A DNA stretch of 9,384 nt from Myxococcales bacterium (lineage in GTDB: Bacteria; Myxococcota; Polyangia; Polyangiales; Polyangiaceae). The stretch spans positions 1 to 9,384 of the forward strand of contig JAGQIY010000633.1 of the NCBI GenBank assembly GCA_020430865.1. The letters run 5' to 3'. A program made the translations under genes and the position numbers. This document shows, piece after piece, positions 1-6,335 of the stretch; position 1 is the first letter of the stretch, and every line of letters begins with the position of its first letter. The notes under the pieces are model-generated. The model did not search any database, was not told the DNA's origin, and saw only the letters and a program-made list of their open reading frames with translations.

Positions 1-793
1 CCCTGAGGATGCACTCTTGGATGGCGAGGCCGTGCAACGTTACCTCACCTGGGACCAGGACAACCCCGTCAGCCTGGTGAGCGCGGCCTACTGGTCACGA
101 GAGAACGCACGCACGATCCGCGAGGTGATCAGTCTCGAGCTCTGGGAAGCGCTGAACGAGTTCTGGCACTGGCTGATGGATGGCCCTGGCAAGCGCCTCT
201 ACCGCTCCGATCGCGAGGCCTTCTACAGCCGCTTCAAGGAGATGGCCGCGCTGACCCACGGAGTTGCCAGCGCCACCATGCTCCACGAAGAGCCCTTGAC
301 CTTCATGCAACTCGGCTGGCACCTCGAGCGCGCCCAGCAAACCGCGCGCATCGTCGACATCAAGTACCACACGCTCGGGCCGACCCAGGCTCTCGAGACG
401 CCTCTCGAGGCCGCGCAGTGGCTCGCGCTGCTCCGCTCCTGCTCTGCGACGGAGCCGTTCTACAAGTGCCATCGCGAGAGCCCGACGGGGCCCGCGATCG
501 TCGATTTCTTGTTGCGCTACCCCAGCTTCCCGCGTTCGATCCTGTTCTCGCTGCGCGCCGCCCTGGTCGACCTGCAGCGCATCCGCACGGCAACGCCCGA
601 TCGAGGAGGAGAGTGCGAGCAGCGGGTGAAGGAGCTGATGGACTACCTCAAGCAGGGAGACTCCGAGGACATCCTGGAGCGCGGTGTGCACAACACGCTC
701 ACGCGCGTGGTCGACGAAACGTCGGAAATCTGCAACCTCCTCCACGGGATCTACTTCGACCCCAGCATGCCGGAAGCCTCCGCAGCCGAGTGA
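1..793 (+). CDS. Alpha-E domain protein (DUF403, COG2307), 5' end outside the window
   Basis: The frame is open from the left edge to the TGA at 791-793, so this is the C-terminal ~263 residues of a longer protein; family members are usually about 310 residues. The TTG at 17 lies inside the gene and is not its start. Family hallmarks are the segment containing DNPVS, the ENARTIREVIS helix, the WEALNEFWHWL helix, and later the LERAQQTARI helix, which echoes the N-terminal LERAENTARL-type motif of this all-helical, internally repeated family. No catalytic residues are known. Alpha-E genes characteristically neighbour a circularly permuted ATP-grasp ligase and a transglutaminase-like protein, in a module proposed to make or attach a peptide-like product. 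The next gene here does carry a transglutaminase domain, which supports the call. The ligase would be expected just upstream. Family assignment is confident; the biochemical role is unknown. Confidence 0.9.
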   Translation, partial: PEDALLDGEAVQRYLTWDQDNPVSLVSAAYWSRENARTIREVISLELWEALNEFWHWLMDGPGKRLYRSDREAFYSRFKEMAALTHGVASATMLHEEPLTFMQLGWHLERAQQTARIVDIKYHTLGPTQALETPLEAAQWLALLRSCSATEPFYKCHRESPTGPAIVDFLLRYPSFPRSILFSLRAALVDLQRIRTATPDRGGECEQRVKELMDYLKQGDSEDILERGVHNTLTRVVDETSEICNLLHGIYFDPSMPEASAAE

Positions 794-926
794 CCAACCT
801 ACGCGCCCCTACACGCCTCGACGCGCGGCGTCAGCGGTTTCTGCGCAGGAACTGGCCTCAGGGTTGGGGGTGAGCGAGCGACGCAAGAACTCGGAGGTAG
901 CGAAAGCACGCGGAGGCGCGCGTCTG

Positions 927-949
927 GCGTTGGCTTGTGTCGCCAACGC
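927..949. promoter_or_regulatory. Perfect 8-bp inverted repeat between the alpha-E and GATase/transglutaminase genes
   Basis: GCGTTGGC (927-934) is separated by 7 nt from its exact complement GCCAACGC (942-949). No T-tract follows on either strand, so it is not a standard intrinsic terminator. It lies 133 bp after the alpha-E stop and about 106 bp before the next start. It could be an operator or an RNA hairpin. A chance hairpin is possible in DNA this GC-rich. Confidence 0.3.
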
Positions 950-1012
950 AAGCTAAACGTGTCGCTCGAGTTCGCCGTGAGCACACGCGGCGCACCTCTC
1001 CCCCCCAAGATC

Positions 1013-1030
1013 CGCCTGGGAGCCCAGGCG
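1013..1030. promoter_or_regulatory. Near-palindrome just upstream of the fusion gene start
   Basis: CGCCTGGG (1013-1020) and CCCAGGCG (1023-1030) are perfect 8-bp arms separated by AG. The element ends 25 bp before the ATG at 1056. As DNA it could be a dimeric repressor site; as RNA it would form a tight stem just ahead of a start that has no Shine-Dalgarno sequence. No protein can be assigned to it. The remainder of 794-1055 shows no credible small gene. Confidence 0.3.
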
Positions 1031-1055
1031 ACTCCCCCGGCACCTCCTCCGCCAC

Positions 1056-2984
1056 ATGGACGACTCGCCCCACTCGACTCATCTGCTTGGTTTGTCCTTC
1101 GACAGCCCCGCTTCTCCGGGCCTCAAGCTGCATCGCCCCAAGGAAGCGGAGGCGCTTCAGGTGCCCGGCTGGGGGATCGGCTGGTACCCACCCGACGAGG
1201 TGGCAGGCGTCGTGGTCAAGGAGCCTGAACCGCGCGACGAGGAGTCGTTCCGCTCCCTGGTGGAAGGCTGGCAGCGCTTTCGCTCGCCAACGTTCGTATG
1301 TCACCTGCGTGGTACCACGAAGCGCGTCAATCAGGCGGACGCGCAGCCGTTCGTGCGCACCCACGGCGGACGTGACTGGTTGTTCGCTCATCAGGGCACG
1401 CTGAGTCAGAGCGAGCTCCGTTCGCTTTCCCTGGGTTTCCGCCCGGTATTCGAACCGGTGGGGCTGAGCGACTCGGAGCGCGCGTTCTGCTGGCTGCTGA
1501 CGCAGATCCGCGCTCAGGGGTGCCGCACCATCGGCGATCTCGATCTGCTGGAGCTGAGACGCTGGCTACGAGATCTGAACGACCTGGGCACGGCGAACTT
1601 CCTGCTCTCCGACGGCATGGATCTGATGGCCTACGCCGACGTGGAAGGCTTCAAGAACCCGTACTTCGCTCGCATCCTCCCTCCGCACGAGGATGTGAAG
1701 TACGGCAACCGTGTCCTGGACCTGGAGATCGACAATCCCCTCGACTCCTCGCGCACACTGACCGCCATCGCCACGCGTCCGCTGTCCAGCGAAGGCTGGC
1801 AACAGATCCCGCGAGGTGAGCTGATCGTCGTGCGCCGCGGCGCCGTGCTCTTCGAGAGCGCAACGTTCCCGGAGGAAACTCAGAGCGCGCGACACATCGG
1901 ACCGAGCCGAGGCTTCGGCCCCATGCAGCAGCCTCCCCCTGGCCCCCGCGGAGCGGCCGCGGGCGCACCCCAGCTATCGCAAACGAGGCAGTCCGAAGAG
2001 CGGGTCCCGACGGCCGACCGCGACGCGAGCGGCTTGCATCGCGTGGGCACGGAACGAGCGGCGCCAGGCGCAGCGCCCTCCCCCGCATCGGTGCCGGCGC
2101 CCCACCCCGAGTGGGTGACGCTGCGAGTGCGCCATCACACGGCGTATACCTACCAGGAGCCGGTCGAGCTGAGCTCCCACATTCTGCGCCTGAGCCCGGT
2201 GCAGGACGCGGACCAGCGAGTGGTGGAGCACCGCCTGGAGGTCGAACCCACGACCCCCGGCAGCGAGTTCGAGGACGTCTTCGGAAACCGCTCGCGGCGG
2301 ATGCGGCTGGAGAAGCCGTATACCAAGCTGAGCGTTCTCAGCGAGTCCGTGATCCAGGTGCGCCAGCCGCCGGTGCTCCACTCGCCTCAGCGGCGCATGA
2401 CCATCCCGCTGGTGTGGATGCCCTGGCAGCGCCAGATGATGCTGCCGTATCTGCTGCCGATGGAGCTACCGGAGACCCAGCTGCGGGAGCTCTCGGAGTT
2501 CGCGATGAGCTTCGCCGAGCGCCAGGACTTCGATCTGGTCGAGACGCTCGTCGACATGAATCAGACGATCTACCGCGATTTCGCCTATGTCCCCGGCTCG
2601 ACCAGCATCGAGAGCACGCCGTTCGATGTCTACACCAAGCGTCGCGGAGTCTGTCAGGACTTCGCGAACCTGTTCATCTGCCTCGCGCGCCTGCTGAACA
2701 TTGCCGCACGGTACCGCGTCGGCTACATCTACACTGGCGCCGACTACGCCAACCAGGTCCAGTCGGAGGCATCCCACGCCTGGGTCGAGCTGTACCTGCC
2801 CTGGACCGGTTGGCGTGGCTTCGATCCCACCAACGGCATCCTGGCAGGCACGGACCACATCCGTGTCGCATGCGGGCGCAACTACCGCGATGCGACCCCG
2901 ACGTCAGGCACCCTCTACAAGGGTGGCGCTGGCGAGAGGTTGTCAGTCTCGGTGCGCGTCGAGCCCATCGATTGGCCCGAGTGA
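1056..2984 (+). CDS. Fusion protein: class II glutamine amidotransferase-like domain (YafJ type) + transglutaminase-like domain
   Basis: A 642-residue two-domain protein. Residues ~8-280 match the YafJ-like class II amidotransferase fold: THLLGLS near the N-terminus, PGWGIG (37-42), LRGTT (84-88), AHQG (111-114) and SDSE (138-141). Residues ~281-350 form a Pro/Ala/Arg-rich, probably disordered linker. From ~352 there is a transglutaminase N-terminal beta region (VTLRVRHHTAYTY), then a transglutaminase-like core with a complete triad: Cys533 in GVCQDF, His574 in SHAWVE and Asp590 in FDPTNG. The GATase half is odd: Thr8 stands where Cys2 of the family belongs, and AHQG replaces AHNG, so the oxyanion-hole Asn is Gln113. 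Arg85, Thr88 and Asp139, which should hold the substrate, remain. This ATG is the only start available after an in-frame TGA at 978, and it has no Shine-Dalgarno; CACCTCCTCC lies just ahead of it. The preceding alpha-E gene implies the ATP-grasp/alpha-E/transglutaminase module, where the transglutaminase domain may act as a peptidase or amide-transfer enzyme. The domain calls are firm; substrate and product are unknown. Confidence 0.9.
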   Translation: MDDSPHSTHLLGLSFDSPASPGLKLHRPKEAEALQVPGWGIGWYPPDEVAGVVVKEPEPRDEESFRSLVEGWQRFRSPTFVCHLRGTTKRVNQADAQPFVRTHGGRDWLFAHQGTLSQSELRSLSLGFRPVFEPVGLSDSERAFCWLLTQIRAQGCRTIGDLDLLELRRWLRDLNDLGTANFLLSDGMDLMAYADVEGFKNPYFARILPPHEDVKYGNRVLDLEIDNPLDSSRTLTAIATRPLSSEGWQQIPRGELIVVRRGAVLFESATFPEETQSARHIGPSRGFGPMQQPPPGPRGAAAGAPQLSQTRQSEERVPTADRDASGLHRVGTERAAPGAAPSPASVPAPHPEWVTLRVRHHTAYTYQEPVELSSHILRLSPVQDADQRVVEHRLEVEPTTPGSEFEDVFGNRSRRMRLEKPYTKLSVLSESVIQVRQPPVLHSPQRRMTIPLVWMPWQRQMMLPYLLPMELPETQLRELSEFAMSFAERQDFDLVETLVDMNQTIYRDFAYVPGSTSIESTPFDVYTKRRGVCQDFANLFICLARLLNIAARYRVGYIYTGADYANQVQSEASHAWVELYLPWTGWRGFDPTNGILAGTDHIRVACGRNYRDATPTSGTLYKGGAGERLSVSVRVEPIDWPE

Positions 2985-3273
2985 CCAGTCGGTAGCGTTG
3001 CCGTCTGACGCGGGATGAAGCGGCTCGCGGCAGGCACCCTCGACGGCTGGTCGTTTGGCACTGCGTGTACGCTTTCTCAGGGAAACGCCAGCCCGGCGCT
3101 GACACGCCGTGACTCGAAGCGACGTCGTTCGAAACAACTTGAGACAAGCCCGGTGCGCTCCGGGGTGGTCCCATTTCCAGGCTTCGACGCCGGGTTCCGC
3201 TGCGAGCGTTCTCGCGCGCGAATCATCCGAGGCGCGGCTTGTCCGAGTGGATAGCGGGCCGGATAGTCATCGC
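2985..3273. other. Intergenic region between the fusion gene and the LysR gene
   Basis: These 289 bp contain no convincing gene: the short frames here have no family features and overlap one another. No terminator with a T-tract is visible after the fusion gene. Small inverted repeats occur at 3115-3131 (see its own entry) and at 3202-3215 (GCGAG, 4-nt loop, CTCGC). The region should hold the LysR gene's promoter, but no clear -35/-10 pair stands out. Confidence 0.6.
3115..3131. promoter_or_regulatory. Interrupted palindrome upstream of the LysR-type gene
   Basis: CGAA, one bulged G, the perfect 8-bp palindrome CGACGTCG (3120-3127), then TTCG give a dyad of twelve paired positions either side of one extra base. 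It lies ~145 bp before the LysR start. LysR proteins often bind dyads near their own promoters, so an autoregulatory site is conceivable, but there is no direct evidence for this. Confidence 0.2.
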
Positions 3274-4317
3274 ATGCAGCGTCCTGCTCGAGTCACTCAG
3301 CTCTGGAACTGGCTCCCTGCATTCCGCGCCGTGGCCGAAACTCAGCACCTCCCGAGCGCCAGCACTGCGGCTCACCTCAGCCCCTCGGCGCTGTCGCGCT
3401 CAGTGAAGCAGCTGGAGGACGAGCTCGGCGTGGAGCTGTTCAAGCGGGTTGGGCGCGCTCTGGTGCTCAGCCCAGCCGGCGAGGATCTACTGCGGGCGGT
3501 GCGCGAGGCCATGCTCCGGGTCGAGGAGGGGGTTCGCCTCGCGACCGACGACTGCTACTCGGGCACGCTGCGCGTCTCCGCGCCGAGTCCGTTGATGGCG
3601 ACCTTCGTGCTTCCTGCGCTGAACAGGGTCAGAGAGCAACACCCTAGGCTGGTGCCAGATCTGATCGAGCTCGACAGCGAGGCCACCCGTGAGGCGTTGC
3701 TCAGCGGGTCGTTGGACCTGGCAATCCTCGACGCGACGGAGCACGAGCCGGGGCTGCACGTCACCTGCCTGGGAGTGATCACCCGCGGCGTCTACTGTGG
3801 GGAAGCTCACCCGCTGTACAGTGATCTCGAACCGACGCTGGAGAAGCTGGTCGAGTACGGCTTCGTGGCGCCGAGCAATCCAAGCGAGGAGCACTGGCCC
3901 CAGCACCACCAACGACACATCGCCATGCGTACCCAGCGGGTCGACCTCGCCCTGCGCATCTGCGCCGACGGCGAACTCCTGAGCCTCCTGCCAGACCTGG
4001 TAGCTCAGGTCTACTCCGGGCCAGGGAGCCTCCATCGCATTCCGCTCGAACTCTGCGAACCCACGCCTCTCTACGCCGTGCAGCGCGCTTCGTCGAGCGA
4101 GCTGGCGCGTCAGCGCACCAGGAGCGAACCGCCGAGCAGCACCCGCCCGAGCGTGCCTCGCCCCACCCCACGGAAACAAGAGCCGACGCCGGAGAGGGGC
4201 GCCGTGAGCGTCGTGCTCGGGGCCATCCGTCAGGAGTTTGCTCGAGCCGCTCGGCGCTCGAACCCCTACATCAACCTCGCAGGTCAACCGGGGCTCGAGC
4301 GCCTCAGCGGATGCTGA
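3274..4317 (+). CDS. LysR-family transcriptional regulator with a C-terminal Pro/Arg-rich insert
   Basis: A DNA-binding regulator of 347 residues from the ATG at 3274. The winged helix-turn-helix spans residues ~12-70, with the LysR pattern AFRAVAET, then SASTAAHLSPSALSRSVKQL, then LGVELFKR and LSPAGEDLL. The effector-binding domain begins near TLRVSAPSPL and keeps the usual alternating pattern up to LYAVQR (~267-271). An insert of about 38 residues rich in Pro, Arg, Ser and Thr follows (~272-309), then a final helix (AVSVVLGAIRQEF) that normally follows directly. LysR proteins are typically ~300 residues, so insert and tail explain the extra length. The frame stays open 5' to 3109, and a GTG at 3247 is possible, but 3274 sits at the usual distance from the helix-turn-helix; its ribosome site is weak. 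The gene points at the protease gene, 29 bp stop to stop. Its ligand and targets cannot be read from sequence. Confidence 0.87.
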   Translation: MQRPARVTQLWNWLPAFRAVAETQHLPSASTAAHLSPSALSRSVKQLEDELGVELFKRVGRALVLSPAGEDLLRAVREAMLRVEEGVRLATDDCYSGTLRVSAPSPLMATFVLPALNRVREQHPRLVPDLIELDSEATREALLSGSLDLAILDATEHEPGLHVTCLGVITRGVYCGEAHPLYSDLEPTLEKLVEYGFVAPSNPSEEHWPQHHQRHIAMRTQRVDLALRICADGELLSLLPDLVAQVYSGPGSLHRIPLELCEPTPLYAVQRASSSELARQRTRSEPPSSTRPSVPRPTPRKQEPTPERGAVSVVLGAIRQEFARAARRSNPYINLAGQPGLERLSGC

Positions 4318-4346
4318 CTGGTCAGGCCGAGCTGCTCGAGGCGCAC

Positions 4347-5942
4347 TCAGGGCGTGAAGTAGGTCACCTTCAGCGAGTAACTCGCAGAAGCGTAGCCGTA
4401 CACGAGGATCCCTGCCTGGCTCACCCCTGGGGGTACGGTCAGGTCGCACATCTCCGCAGAGCCATCCAGGTACGGGCGACAGGCGTACTGAGTCAAGGTG
4501 GGAGACGCGTCCCAGCGCACGTACAGATCGGCGTCCCCGCTACCGGTGAGCTCCACCAGGAAGCGTGAGCCTTCGGCGACGGGCAGCAACTGGTAGGCCT
4601 GAGACTGGCCTTGCCCCACGGAACCGTTTACCTGACCCACCGTGGGCGTCGAGCCACCGCTGCTGCCTCCAGAGCCGCTGCTGCCTCCAGAGCCGCCGCT
4701 GCCTCCAGAGCCGCCGCTGCCTCCAGAGCCGCTGCTGCCTCCAGAGCCGCCGCTGCCTCCAGAGCCGCTGCTCGTGGGGCTGGTCCAGGAGACGCTGAGC
4801 TCGTACGTCGACGCTCGATAGCCTCGGACCATCACGTACGCCTGGCTCGCCCCGCCCGGCACGTCGAGCGAGCAGTTCTCGCTGGAGCCGTTGAGATACG
4901 GCCTGCAGTCGTAGGCACTCGTGCTTGGCTGAGCGCCGAAGCGTACGTAGAGATCGGCGTCGCCAGTCCCGGCGATGCTGGCGTCGAAGCGCGAGCCCGG
5001 CGTCACGTCGTAGGGCCCGAACACATCGCTCGCGCCTTGCGTGAGGCTGCCGCTCTGGGAGTCAGTCTGTTGGTCGCCGCTCGGCGGCGTCGAGGGCCCG
5101 GTGCCAGGGGCGCCATAGAGCGCGACTGCGCCCTGAGCGTCGTAGCTGGTGAGCACGAAGCCGGTGTTGACACCGTTGCACTGAGGGTAGTGCATGACGC
5201 TCTTGCGGTCGTAGGGTGTGAGCTCACGCCAGTTGCTGTCCTCGTAGCAGGTCCCCGCTTCGGGGCGGGTGTGCTCATGCCTGAACCCCAGAGCGTGGCC
5301 CAGCTCGTGACGCAGCACCCCCGCGGCGCTCACCCCCGAGCTCCACGTGCTGTTGTCGATCAAGACGTTCCTCGAAGCCCGGCTCTGGTTCGGGAAGAAC
5401 GCGCGAGCGAGGTAGCCTTGTCCGCTCACCGGGCGCACGTCGAAGACGACGTTGCCGTTGCCCCCCGTGCAGTTCGAGTCCTGACTCGAGACGTACTTGA
5501 AGTCGACGTCTGCGACGCCCTCCCATGCTCCCGTAGCCTGATCCATCGCGCTGACCACCTGACCCTTGCGCGAACCGAAGCTGTCACTGACGCAGTAGGT
5601 GATGTTCAGCTTCTGGGTGTTGTTCCACTTGGCGTCGGTTGACCCACTGCGCTGCACGATCAGCCGCTCCCCGGAGGCGACATGATCTTCCCAGAACTCC
5701 CTCAGGAGCTTCTCGTTCTCGATCGGCGTGTCCCCATTGACGATGTACACGCCGCCCTCGAAGTCCTCGTGATAGGTGCCTGCCAGGAACTCCTCGAAGC
5801 TCGTACCCTGGTTGGTGTCGCCGAGCGCCTCGGGTCGCTCCGACTCGGGGTGGGCGGAGCACGCTGTGAGTATGAGGCAACACGCCGTTGCGGCGTGCTT
5901 CGGGGGGAGCCAGGTCACCAGGGGTGCATTTCTGAGTCTCAT
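4347..5942 (-). CDS. Secreted astacin-family (M12A) zinc metalloprotease lipoprotein with two PPC domains
   Basis: A 531-residue protease. It starts at 5942 with a lipoprotein signal: basic start MRLRNAP, a short hydrophobic stretch, and lipobox LTAC with Cys28 as the lipidated residue. A propeptide (~29-110) contains VNGD, with Asp71 fitting the FxGD aspartate switch by which astacin zymogens block their zinc. The catalytic domain (~111-300) has HELGHALGFRHEHTRPE with zinc ligands His212, His216 and His222 and base Glu213, plus the Met-turn SVMHYP with Met250 and Tyr252. Two homologous PPC (pre-peptidase C-terminal) domains follow (~305-387 and ~446-531), each with DADLYVR and CRPYLxGSxExC, joined by a Gly/Ser linker (~388-431). 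AAAGG lies about 11 nt before the ATG and supports this start; the frame runs further 5' to 6269, but that part is Arg-rich and lacks a signal. It should act outside the cytoplasm, attached to a membrane or released. The substrate is unknown. Confidence 0.93.
   Translation of the reverse strand: MRLRNAPLVTWLPPKHAATACCLILTACSAHPESERPEALGDTNQGTSFEEFLAGTYHEDFEGGVYIVNGDTPIENEKLLREFWEDHVASGERLIVQRSGSTDAKWNNTQKLNITYCVSDSFGSRKGQVVSAMDQATGAWEGVADVDFKYVSSQDSNCTGGNGNVVFDVRPVSGQGYLARAFFPNQSRASRNVLIDNSTWSSGVSAAGVLRHELGHALGFRHEHTRPEAGTCYEDSNWRELTPYDRKSVMHYPQCNGVNTGFVLTSYDAQGAVALYGAPGTGPSTPPSGDQQTDSQSGSLTQGASDVFGPYDVTPGSRFDASIAGTGDADLYVRFGAQPSTSAYDCRPYLNGSSENCSLDVPGGASQAYVMVRGYRASTYELSVSWTSPTSSGSGGSGGSGGSSGSGGSGGSGGSGGSGGSSGSGGSSGGSTPTVGQVNGSVGQGQSQAYQLLPVAEGSRFLVELTGSGDADLYVRWDASPTLTQYACRPYLDGSAEMCDLTVPPGVSQAGILVYGYASASYSLKVTYFTP
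4663..4770. repeat. Six tandem copies of an 18-bp unit coding a Gly/Ser linker
   Basis: On the + strand the unit is CTGCCTCCAGAGCCGCYG, repeated six times without interruption (4663, 4681, 4699, 4717, 4735, 4753) and differing only at the T/C of the 17th base; a degenerate partial copy lies at 4651-4662. On the coding (minus) strand each unit gives six Gly/Ser residues, so changes in copy number keep the frame and only alter the linker between the two PPC domains. This is a minisatellite suited to slippage; the near-identity of units suggests recent expansion or homogenisation. Confidence 0.95.
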
Positions 5943-5999
5943 GGTGGGGTTACCTTTCTGCGAACGGTTGTCCCTCCGCGCGTCTAGCGCGCGCAGGAC

Positions 6000-6015
6000 G
6001 CAAACCTCCGGCCAG
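6000..6015 (-). promoter_or_regulatory. Candidate sigma-54 (-24/-12) promoter of the protease gene
   Basis: The minus strand reads CTGGCCGGAGGTTTGC. Against the sigma-54 consensus (TGGCACG, N4, TTGC) it keeps TGGC and TTGC with the required 7-nt spacing, which gives the invariant GG-N10-GC. The A and C of ACG deviate. Transcription would begin near 5988, giving a leader of about 46 nt before the ATG at 5942, which is a reasonable distance. A 16-nt match can occur by chance, so this remains a candidate. Confidence 0.4.
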
Positions 6016-6104
6016 GACGCGTCGGTCAACGCATCGCCACACATTTCCACGCGACAATGCTGGTATACACCTGAGCAAGCGCGCGCTACAGCCGCACATG
6101 GGCG

Positions 6105-6135
6105 TCGTACGGCATCTCGACGGGGCCTCGTACGG
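6105..6135 (-). promoter_or_regulatory. Twin CCGTACGA direct repeats, possible activator sites
   Basis: On the minus strand CCGTACGA occurs at 6135-6128 and again at 6112-6105, each containing the palindrome CGTACG. The copies are 23 bp apart, about two helical turns, and lie roughly 90-120 bp upstream of the sigma-54-like -24 element. This is the usual placement for sites bound by sigma-54 activator proteins. The repeat is seen directly; its function is inferred. Confidence 0.3.
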
Positions 6136-6335
6136 GGACGAACGCGGCCGGAGGTATCGCGTAGTGGATAGCTACCTAGGAGCGTGTGCCAGGTCCATCT
6201 CGAAAACCGCAACGTCGGGGAGCGAAGCGCGCAACGAACAGGATTCCGTCGACCGGCGGAATTTTCCACCCCCGGAGAGACCCCGCCCCAACGGCCCTCT
6301 CCTGTATCCCCGCGGCAAAAGTGCGAGCACGACGA

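Larger units (their letters stand above)
5943..6335. other. 393-bp intergenic region upstream of the protease gene
   Basis: No supported gene lies between the cobQ stop and the protease start. Open frames crossing it are Arg-rich and lack family features. It should carry the protease promoter on the minus strand: a sigma-54-like element lies at 6000-6015 and two CGTACG direct repeats at 6105-6135. Nothing convincing was seen in ~6140-6335 apart from a weak 10-nt dyad followed by four T on the minus strand just after the cobQ stop. Confidence 0.6.

Noticed and set aside
17..19. TTG as start of the alpha-E gene
   Set aside because: The frame is open to the window edge and the family's N-terminal LERA-type region is missing, so the true start lies upstream.
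852..868. Sigma-54-like element CTGGC-N7-TTGG before the fusion gene
   Set aside because: The -12 GC is replaced by GG and it is ~190 bp from the start codon.
3109..3273. Upstream start for the LysR gene
   Set aside because: It would add 55 residues ahead of the helix-turn-helix, which in this family lies close to the N-terminus.
4314..4325. CTGAC-TG-GTCAG dyad between the convergent LysR and protease genes as a shared terminator
   Set aside because: The 5-bp arms with a 2-nt gap cannot form a stable hairpin and no T-tract follows.
4651..4770. CRISPR-like array
   Set aside because: The repeats are directly contiguous, have no spacers, and lie in frame within a coding region.
4611..5642. 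343-residue plus-strand frame antisense to the protease
   Set aside because: It is a product of high GC; its AASRA repeats are just the complement of the Gly/Ser repeat and no family features appear.
5943..6269. 109-residue N-terminal extension of the protease
   Set aside because: It is Arg-rich, lacks family features and would bury the lipoprotein signal; the ATG at 5942 has a ribosome site.
6317..6330. Intrinsic terminator after cobQ (GTGCTCGCAC then TTTT on the minus strand)
   Set aside because: The stem has only 3-4 bp, too weak to support a terminator call.
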